DNA of 58,031 nucleotides, from positions 1 through 58,031 of the forward strand of contig JAFTUG010000017.1 in the NCBI GenBank assembly GCA_017466365.1. The letters run 5' to 3'. This document shows, one piece after another, positions 52,801-58,031 of this stretch. The stretch's first letter is position 1; every line of letters begins with the position of its first letter. The notes under the pieces were generated by a model that made no database searches, was not told where the DNA came from, and saw only the letters and a program-made list of their open reading frames with translations. Position numbers and translations under genes: made by a program. The stretch comes from Clostridia bacterium (GTDB lineage: Bacteria; Bacillota; Clostridia; Oscillospirales; Acutalibacteraceae).

Positions 52801-55718
52801 TTATAAGTGCCGTCGGTGTTCATTGTGTATGTTTCAACAACATATTTTGTATCTGTTGCGGGATTCCATACGGCATAGAAGGTCTTGCCTTCTTCGTCCA
52901 TGTTTGCAGGAGGATTGCCGTTTTCGTCAACCCAACCGCCGAAATCGTAGCCTTCCTTTTCAGGATCGGTTGCGGGAACCGTGATGGGCTGATCATATTC
53001 TGTGGGAATGGTGTCGTATGCATCTTCGTCAGCATCGTCTTCTTCGAGCTTGAAGATAGCATCGTATTCATTTGCTTCAAATGCTGCGATATACTCAGTA
53101 TCGTGAGCAGGCATTGTTTCGTCTACTTCGGGTGACCAACCGGTGAAGGTGTAGCCTTCCTTGTAGGGATCAGCAGGAACGTCAACTTCTTCGCCGTACT
53201 TTGTGGGATAGTTCTCATATGTTGAGCCGTCAACAATATACTTTGCGTAATATGTTGCTTCTTCCCATGTTGCAACGAATGTTGCGCCTTCTGAATCCAT
53301 TGTGCCTACGTTAGGCTGCCAGCCCTTGAAGTCATAGCCTTCTTTAGTGGGATCTTCGGGAGCAACGATCTGTTCGCCGTAAACGGTGGGAACAGTCTGT
53401 GTTGCTGTGCCGTCAGCAAATACGCCGCCGTTTGCATCAAATGTTGCATCGTAGGTATTTACTGTAAGCTTGTAGTAAAGATCAACAGCCTTTGCGGGCA
53501 TTGTCTCACCTGCTGCAAGAGCGGTTGAGAATGTAATGTCCTTATAAGCGGGTGAAAGTGTGTAGCCTTCGGGAACTGTGTAAGAAACAGGAGTATGGTT
53601 GATTTCTACGCCGAATTCGCATGTGCCTGTTGTTACAAGGTCAAACTGAAGGTCTACGGGATTAAGAACGTAGTAATTAACGGGGTAGTTTATTGTGTCG
53701 AAAACTGCAGTGTAAACTGTATCGTTTGCGGGATAAGTATCGGGAAGAGCGGTAACGGTTGTTTTACCGTCTGTGGGATCGTTATCCCAGCCGATGAATT
53801 CATAGCCTTCCTTAACGGGTGTTTCGGGAGCTACGAAGGGTTCGCCTGCAACAACTTCCTCAACAAGGTCGGGATCACCGTTGTTGAATACGAATGTGAT
53901 TTCTGCCTTTTCGCTCCATGTTGCATAGAGAGTCATGTCTTCAAGAGGCATTTCTGCGGGAATTTCTGCTGCATCGCCGTTTTCATCAATCCATCCCATG
54001 AAAGCATAGCCTTCTCTAGTGGGTTCTTCGGGAGCAACGGGAGCTTCACCGATATAGCCTTCGATTACATAAGTGCCTTCGCCGTTTTCAGCGAATGTGC
54101 CGCCTTCACCTTCGAGAGTGATTATGCTCTCAACGGTAACAGGGTTGCTTTCGATGCTGTGGAGAACATCCCACTGGAACATGGGGATAAGCTTACCTTC
54201 GTCTTCGCCTGTTCCTTCTTCACCGAGAGGAATGTTGATATAAGCATCAACGCCGTCGGTGGAGTTCTGAATGGTTTCTGCAACGATGTAGAAATCGCCC
54301 CAATCTTCTGCGGTGTTAAGAACCTGAAGATCAAATTCAACAAACCATTCATCACCGCTGATAACTGCGCAATCTGCGGGATCGAATCTGTAGGCAATTG
54401 TAAATGCGTTGTTTGCCGCTACAAAATCAGAAGTAATATATCCGCCGTCAACAAGAGCATCGATAGCATCGTTTTTGGAAGATGCCTTTGTGAAGCTACC
54501 GTATGTGCCTGTGAGCGCTGCGGAGCTTGTTGCGCTTGTGTTAGCAACAAGGCTTGTGGGAACATCTGTCTGATAAGCATCTGTGAAGAAATCGTTCTCG
54601 TAGAATACGATGATATCACCTGCGTTGGTGAAGTAAGAGGTATCAACGAAAAGTCTTGCCTTTACGGTTTCGCCTCTCTTAACTCTTTCGGTCTTTTCGT
54701 ATTCGCCGGTTTCTTCGTTAAGTCTGTGGATTTCGGTTCTGAATCCGAGAGTTTCGGAAACTTCGCCTGAAGAATCCTTCCAAACAGCTGTATATGTTGT
54801 GTCAGCTGTGGGATAAGCTGTTACTTCAGCGCCTTCGCCTGTTTCGCCTTCTGCAAGCCAGCCTGCGAATTCAGCGCCGTAGAATGTGGGCTCTTCGATT
54901 GCAAGTGCGTCACCTGCATCGCCTTCAAAATACTTTGTGCCCGAACCGTCAGCAAATTCACCGCCATTAGCGTTGAAGGTTACTGCAACAAGGTTCTGAT
55001 AAATCTCAACGGGCTCATTATCAAAGATAAGGTTTGCATCCCAGTTGAACATTGCGGTTACGCTTTCGTTGTAGCCGTCATATGCACCCTTGGGGATATC
55101 GATATAACCGTCTGTATATTCGGGTGTTGCTGCAGTTTCCTCAATAGCAAGGAATCTGCCGAATTCACCTGCGGGAGCATCTTCTTTAACAGTAAGAACG
55201 AATTCGCAGAACCATTTGCTTGCATCGAACTTCTTGTTTCTGACAGTGCTGCCGAATGAATACATAACGTTGATGGGGTCATACTCGTTTGCAGTTTCCG
55301 ATGTAATTCTGCCGTCTGCAAGCATCTGTGCTTCAAGTGCCTTGGCAGGAGCTGCCGATGCAGCATAAAATTTACCGGAAATGCCGTAAGATGAGCTGTA
55401 ATAGGGGTTAACTACCAGATTATTCTTTCCTGTTCCGTAAGCATCGGTAAAGAACTCGTTGCTATAGAAGAACAGAAGGCTACCTGTATTGGTATAATAG
55501 TCAGTTCCGAGATGAACTCTTGCCTTGACTGTTTCGCCTCTTTCGACTTTATCGGTTTTAACCCATTCGCCGTTAACTTCTCTGAGTATTTCGGTGTGAA
55601 TAGTAAGATCAAATCCATCGTTTGTTTTGGCATCCCATGCAAAAGATGTCATTGAGAAACTACCTAAAATCATCAGAATCGCTAACGCAACAGCAACCAA
55701 CCTTTTAGTTTTTACCAT
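49818..55718 (-). CDS. Giant secreted InlB-repeat protein with dockerin-like C-terminus
   Basis: A 1966-residue protein. Signal peptide 1-27. Two copies of a roughly 205-residue domain (36-242 and 324-530; shared RGETVKAR, FFTDAY, W.CEF/W.VEF) with cohesin-like strand patterning. Then a long array of InlB/Listeria-Bacteroides repeats (244-313, 532-601, 605-674, 755-880, 885-951 and onward; core P.KEGY.F.GW), alternating with MucBP-like modules (about 959-1034, 1255-1322, 1470-1537; Y.MDTDG.Y...VLK.YYAR). A conserved pre-dockerin module follows (1764-1885), then two calcium-loop motifs, DINGDSAANSAD (1888-1899) and DVNYDTKVKSVD (1930-1941). Very acidic. No LPXTG sortase signal. Likely a cell-surface adhesin or scaffold; the ligand is unknown. 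It follows a paralogous gene. Confidence 0.85.
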   Translation of the reverse strand: MVKTKRLVAVALAILMILGSFSMTSFAWDAKTNDGFDLTIHTEILREVNGEWVKTDKVERGETVKARVHLGTDYYTNTGSLLFFYSNEFFTDAYGTGKNNLVVNPYYSSSYGISGKFYAASAAPAKALEAQMLADGRITSETANEYDPINVMYSFGSTVRNKKFDASKWFCEFVLTVKEDAPAGEFGRFLAIEETAATPEYTDGYIDIPKGAYDGYNESVTAMFNWDANLIFDNEPVEIYQNLVAVTFNANGGEFADGSGTKYFEGDAGDALAIEEPTFYGAEFAGWLAEGETGEGAEVTAYPTADTTYTAVWKDSSGEVSETLGFRTEIHRLNEETGEYEKTERVKRGETVKARLFVDTSYFTNAGDIIVFYENDFFTDAYQTDVPTSLVANTSATSSAALTGTYGSFTKASSKNDAIDALVDGGYITSDFVAANNAFTIAYRFDPADCAVISGDEWFVEFDLQVLNTAEDWGDFYIVAETIQNSTDGVDAYINIPLGEEGTGEDEGKLIPMFQWDVLHSIESNPVTVESIITLEGEGGTFAENGEGTYVIEGYIGEAPVAPEEPTREGYAFMGWIDENGDAAEIPAEMPLEDMTLYATWSEKAEITFVFNNGDPDLVEEVVAGEPFVAPETPVKEGYEFIGWDNDPTDGKTTVTALPDTYPANDTVYTAVFDTINYPVNYYVLNPVDLQFDLVTTGTCEFGVEINHTPVSYTVPEGYTLSPAYKDITFSTALAAGETMPAKAVDLYYKLTVNTYDATFDANGGVFADGTATQTVPTVYGEQIVAPEDPTKEGYDFKGWQPNVGTMDSEGATFVATWEEATYYAKYIVDGSTYENYPTKYGEEVDVPADPYKEGYTFTGWSPEVDETMPAHDTEYIAAFEANEYDAIFKLEEDDADEDAYDTIPTEYDQPITVPATDPEKEGYDFGGWVDENGNPPANMDEEGKTFYAVWNPATDTKYVVETYTMNTDGTYNTTADGTVEKSGTTGTTAEVTPNAAEGFYVDEETEKTSEASVLKAEILPDGSTVLKVYYAREEVTVTFDANDGMFTVTDENGDEVEKEEIVYNLYYGAAVVAPADPELTGYTFKGWNPAVVNKAIEDATYVAQWTVNKYTISFNTDGGSEIADITQDYGTDVTAPENPTKTGYTFDKWVDEEGNKAEVPAQMPAEDTALKATWTPNTYDAIFDADGGEWEDGSTEQKQPTVFDTPIEEPATDPKKEGYEFGGWVDEEGNPPANMDTEGGETYKPVWNPVDQEVPVEIYYMDTDGTYPETADDTDSVTFKTEETATYAPADVKNYTVDADKSVLEAVVAADGSTVLKVYYALDKTTISFDVDGTVTEVEGLIGADVPAESVPAPTKDGYTFAGWEDADGNVSKDAPATFPEADETLKATWTANKYNVTFIVDGTVVEGYPKEVEFGSTIPVPANPSKGGYIFTGWLDDASHTPSDYGTMPSTDLEFTAQWGSEAGVGYVLEVYKMDTNGEYSATPTETINFSDGVVDENRTVEYTAPEGFTLDNLKSELTGKIPATGTLVLKAYLERNQYTLTVDVDGDQTTTDYYYGEAVDKVADPTKEGNVVFAGWEDADGNETSVPAIMPAEDVYVKATWTTSAVFDAGEGTFTDGTEKDIPVEVGDPIEAPEEVPTRPGYDFGGWATEDDPETPVTDFGTMDEDGESYVAIWTESVYEITFIDYKAPENGPEAPTVEYEFATGEIAHKGEIVLPDPPVFGEGNTYEFVGWFDVDGKEYKDGDIYEGTSDLVLYAKYNRIPVKLVPVEGSTTVVDRNGVRESYNSGTDRDGNAYTPVNGDPYETPDSFEEYYIYGLKFKLKDSVLLKNYITVLGDGRIEVIHASPLYKPYTGTGTVINVYDRLGTEETTDDILVETFYIVIFGDINGDSAANSADSSVIYDEALGVTSWSSKRSSQYTAYKAMAADVNYDTKVKSVDASLVEDYALGIGKINQVSGLAQTIS
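51294..53066 (-). repeat. Tandem ~296-residue super-repeat within giant gene
   Basis: Residues about 885-1179 and 1180-1475 are two successive units (53066-52182 and 52181-51294), offset by 295-296 residues: KEGYDFGGWVDENG at 921 matches KEGYEFGGWVDEEG at 1217, and VETYTMNTDGTY at 961 matches VEIYYMDTDGTY at 1257. At DNA level about 85 bases around 52896-52967 are nearly identical to 52008-52079, consistent with recent duplication. Confidence 0.75.
54129..54749 (-). repeat. Cohesin-like N-terminal domain, copy 2
   Basis: Residues 324-530 of the giant protein. Aligns by eye with copy 1 at 54993-55613 (RGETVKAR..., FTNAGDIIVFY.NDFFTDAY, DAYINIPLG, FQWD). Confidence 0.7.
54993..55613 (-). repeat. 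Cohesin-like N-terminal domain, copy 1
   Basis: Residues 36-242 of the giant protein (RGETVKAR..., YTNTGSLLFFYSNEFFTDAY, DGYIDIPKG, FNWD). The strand pattern and the late W.CEF.LTVKEDAPAG resemble cohesin domains; the assignment is tentative. Confidence 0.65.
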
Positions 55719-55875
55719 GAGAGAATTCCTCCTTATTATTTTCCCTTTTCCGTTAGGACGGGATTTTGAGCGGCTGTGCTAATTCCGCTCAAGTAATTTA
55801 ACCGGAACTTTTCCTCACTATGAGGGGGAAAGGGTTTCTCTCCCCCTCTGATAGGTAGGTTAGGTTAGTAATTCA
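55719..55875 (-). other. Structured leader between the two giant genes
   Basis: This 157-base gap holds two hairpins on the minus strand: GAGGGGGA/TCCCCCTC (55822-55848) and TGAGCGG/CCGCTCA (55767-55791). A CCGT/ACGG pair follows, then AAGGAGG before the ATG. Neither hairpin has a T-run, so neither is a clear terminator. It does not match a riboswitch I know. I cannot identify a convincing promoter. Confidence 0.5.
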
Positions 55876-58031
55876 TTAGCGAATAACGGTTCCTGTTACC
55901 TGATCGATTGATGTGATACCGAGAGCTGTATTTACAATGTCGTTTGCATCGTTAGCTGTAACCTTACCGTCCTTATTGAGGTCGGCGGCCATAACCTTAA
56001 GCTCATCCTTTGTATCACCGCGTGACCAGCTTGATACGTACATTGATTCGTCTTCAACAAGTGAACCGTCAAGTGAGTTAACAGCGGAGTCACCGTTAAC
56101 GTCACCGTAAATTACGATGTAGAATACTTCGATGGGAGCTGAAGTGTCAGCATTATCATAAACTTCAACCTTTGCGCCTGTGCCGTAGTAGCCGGTATAG
56201 CCTTCAACAGGAGTAAGAGTATAATAACCGTCACCTTCGATTGCAAGGTAGTTATCTGCCTTTGCATCGCTGAACTTTGTCTTAAGTCCTGTAATGATCA
56301 TGTTGGTTCTGTCGATCTGGGTTGTTGAACCTTCGGCAGCAACAAGTCTTACGGGTACTCTCTCGAAGTCGGGGTAGATTGTGATGTTTGCTGCGGGCAT
56401 TGTTTCGGGAACATCGATCCAGCCTTTGAATACATGGTATTCCTTGGTCGGGTTGGAAGCGGGAAGTACGATTGTATCGCCGTACTGAACAGCCTTTTCA
56501 TCGAATACCTTACCGTCTGCATCAACAAATGTTACCTTGAATACTGCTGCTTCGAATTCCGCAACGATAATAACATCTTCTGCGGGCATTGTTTCGGGAA
56601 TAGTCTTATTCCACTTGATGAATGTCATACCGGGAACTGTGGGATTCTCTCTGGGAGTTACCGCTGCGCCGGCTGCATATTCATATTCTTCTTCTGTACC
56701 GTTGATGATGTAGATAATCTTATACATAACATCGGTCCAGGTTGATGTGAACTCGAGGTCATCAGCAGGCATTGTTGCGGGAACTGCAGGAGTCCATGCA
56801 TCAAATTCCTTGCCTTCCTGTGCTGCGGGCTCTACTTCGGGAAGTGAAGCGCCGTAGTAAACCTGATAATCAACACCGTCAAATGTAGCTGTGTAGAGGT
56901 TTCTGTCGTAGTATACGGAAAGAACAAGTGAACCGTCAGCAGCAATTGTGCCTGTAAGTTTGCTCTTTTCTGTATTTACTGTGAAGCCTTCACGGCTGTA
57001 ATCGGGAACGATTGTCTGAGTTGCACCTGTTGTGCCGTAAGATACGGTTGATGTGCCTACATAGTCATTACCGTCGGTATCCATCATGTAGATGCTGATG
57101 GTGTACTTTGTAGCGTTGCTGGGCTTCTGAACGGGTGTGAGGTCAAGAGCGCCTTCAACTACGATTGTTTCACCGGGTTCGTAGGTGTTCTTGCCGTCTG
57201 TCCAGCCGTCAAGTTCGTTGCCTTCGTCGATGTTATCGGATTCCTCGGGAAGAGTTACCTCTGCACCGTGGATTACATCTTCTGCTACCACTTCGCCGTC
57301 AACGATTACATCGTATGTTGCGCGCTTGAAGTAGAGCTTAAGTACGAGTGAACCGTCGCCTGCGATTGTACCTGTGAATTCATTAGCCTCTGCATCATCT
57401 GCAAGGTAGTAGTCTTCCTGTGCATAGTCTGCATGAGCGATTGTGATTTCTTCGCCGGTCTTACCGCTTTCGGTTTCTACCTTGGAAGGAGTTTCAGCAT
57501 AGTTGCCTTCTGCATCCTGGAGATAGATTTCAACTGAATAGTCTGTTGCATCGTTTGCTACGATGTCGGGTGTAAGGGTAAGAGCTTCGGTTACTTCGAT
57601 TTCCTGACCCTTTGCATATGCGCCATTGTTCCAGCCTGTAAATGTGAAGCCTTCGGGAACAGTTGCGGTTGTTGTTTCGGGAGCAGTAATCTTAGCACCG
57701 TGGAATACCTTTGATGCTACACCGTCGATTGTTACATCGTACTGATTACGTGCGTAGTAAACTTCGATTACTGCCTTATTATCGCCTGTAACCTTAACCG
57801 AATAGCTATCCTTGTCAGCCTTGAAGCCTTCAACTGCGGGAGCTGTGTAGGTTACGGTTTCGTCTGTTGTGTATGTGTCTGTTGTTTCATCTGCATCGCC
57901 GTATTCACCGTCGAGACCCATTGTGTAGGTCTTGATTGTGTAGGTTGATGTGCCTGCAACGAAATCGGGTGTAAGTGTAAGATCACCTGTTACTTCGATT
58001 TCCTGACCCATGGTGTATGCACCGTTGTTCC
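55876..58031 (-). CDS. Second giant repeat/dockerin-like protein, 5' end beyond window
   Basis: Paralogue of the 49818-55718 protein, open to the right edge: the frame continues past the first in-window ATG (58011) as (W)NNGAYT, matching the internal GWNNGAYAKGQEIEV repeat, so the true start is outside. At least three MucBP-like modules (TYTMGLDGEY, EIYLQDAEGNY, SIYMMDTDGNDY) alternate with InlB-like repeats. The pre-dockerin module is followed by calcium loops DVNGDSAVNSLD and DLNKDGKVTAND, closer to consensus dockerin than in the downstream paralogue. It is presumably secreted. Confidence 0.85.
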   Translation of the reverse strand, partial: NNGAYTMGQEIEVTGDLTLTPDFVAGTSTYTIKTYTMGLDGEYGDADETTDTYTTDETVTYTAPAVEGFKADKDSYSVKVTGDNKAVIEVYYARNQYDVTIDGVASKVFHGAKITAPETTTATVPEGFTFTGWNNGAYAKGQEIEVTEALTLTPDIVANDATDYSVEIYLQDAEGNYAETPSKVETESGKTGEEITIAHADYAQEDYYLADDAEANEFTGTIAGDGSLVLKLYFKRATYDVIVDGEVVAEDVIHGAEVTLPEESDNIDEGNELDGWTDGKNTYEPGETIVVEGALDLTPVQKPSNATKYTISIYMMDTDGNDYVGTSTVSYGTTGATQTIVPDYSREGFTVNTEKSKLTGTIAADGSLVLSVYYDRNLYTATFDGVDYQVYYGASLPEVEPAAQEGKEFDAWTPAVPATMPADDLEFTSTWTDVMYKIIYIINGTEEEYEYAAGAAVTPRENPTVPGMTFIKWNKTIPETMPAEDVIIVAEFEAAVFKVTFVDADGKVFDEKAVQYGDTIVLPASNPTKEYHVFKGWIDVPETMPAANITIYPDFERVPVRLVAAEGSTTQIDRTNMIITGLKTKFSDAKADNYLAIEGDGYYTLTPVEGYTGYYGTGAKVEVYDNADTSAPIEVFYIVIYGDVNGDSAVNSLDGSLVEDESMYVSSWSRGDTKDELKVMAADLNKDGKVTANDANDIVNTALGITSIDQVTGTVIR

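Noticed and set aside
53595-54770. A 391-residue Cys-rich open frame on the plus strand
   Set aside because: It is antisense to the acidic repeat gene; the Cys and Phe richness follows from reading Ala/Thr/Glu-rich codons backwards. No ribosome site or family resemblance.
55719-55875. Possible cyclic-di-GMP or other known riboswitch in the leader
   Set aside because: I looked for the GEMM core and for fluoride, SAM and similar motifs; none of the conserved blocks is present.

Overview
The window looks like chromosomal DNA of a spore-forming, anaerobic Clostridia-type Firmicute, most likely a gut Oscillospirales/Ruminococcaceae-like organism (inference). The evidence is spo0A and spoIVB, a PolC-type replicative polymerase, a HrcA/CIRCE heat-shock operon, an ECF thiamine transporter under a TPP riboswitch, a B12-dependent methionine synthase with a separate activation protein, AT-rich sigma-A promoters with strong AGGAGG-type ribosome sites, and secreted glycan-active or dockerin-like proteins. 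I saw no phage, IS, CRISPR or tRNA genes.

Layout. 1-430: the first bases of a 16S rRNA gene running off the left edge, with its leader and promoter. 430-2430: TPP riboswitch and thiT, then an unknown membrane protein whose promoter carries a perfect palindrome, divergent from a tiny HTH regulator. 2471-5395 (-): DUF1624 membrane protein, mrp and serS. 5518-9075 (+): gtrA-like gene, metH activation protein, short metH. 9117-13249 (-): glycan operon of GH43, aldose-epimerase-like protein and sialate O-acetylesterase-like esterase. 13316-14717 (-): AlkD-like protein and a HAD phosphatase. 14762-19385 (-): hrcA-grpE-dnaK-dnaJ. 19610-24534: small membrane protein (-), then GPH sugar symporter, lepA and hemW (+). 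24575-27386 (-): csoR and copA, with copA fused in frame to a copZ-like domain that keeps its own ribosome site. 27615-28886 (+): condensation-fold acyltransferase-like protein. 29047-31287: spoIVB (-) and spo0A (+), divergent. 31332-36707 (-): a second acyltransferase paralogue, a DUF6320-type zinc-ribbon membrane protein, M20 carboxypeptidase, glycerate kinase and a small secreted protein. 36732-47361 (-): pyrH-frr-uppS-cdsA-dxr-rseP-ispG-polC. 47609-49714 (+): GH89 alpha-N-acetylglucosaminidase. 49818-58031 (-): two tandem, very large secreted InlB-type repeat proteins with dockerin-like C-termini; the upstream one is cut by the right edge.

The housekeeping operons are conventional in content but often rearranged: lepA-hemW is split from hrcA-dnaJ and points the other way, and spoIVB and spo0A are divergent. 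Regulation is unusually readable, with a CIRCE element, a CsoR box and 0A-like boxes each placed on recognisable -35/-10 promoters. The best candidates for something undescribed are the two giant repeat proteins (one with a duplicated cohesin-like N-terminal domain, both with the same C-terminal module), the copA/copZ overprinted fusion, the acyltransferase/DUF6320/M20 cluster, and the HTH/membrane-protein pair with its palindromic operator.
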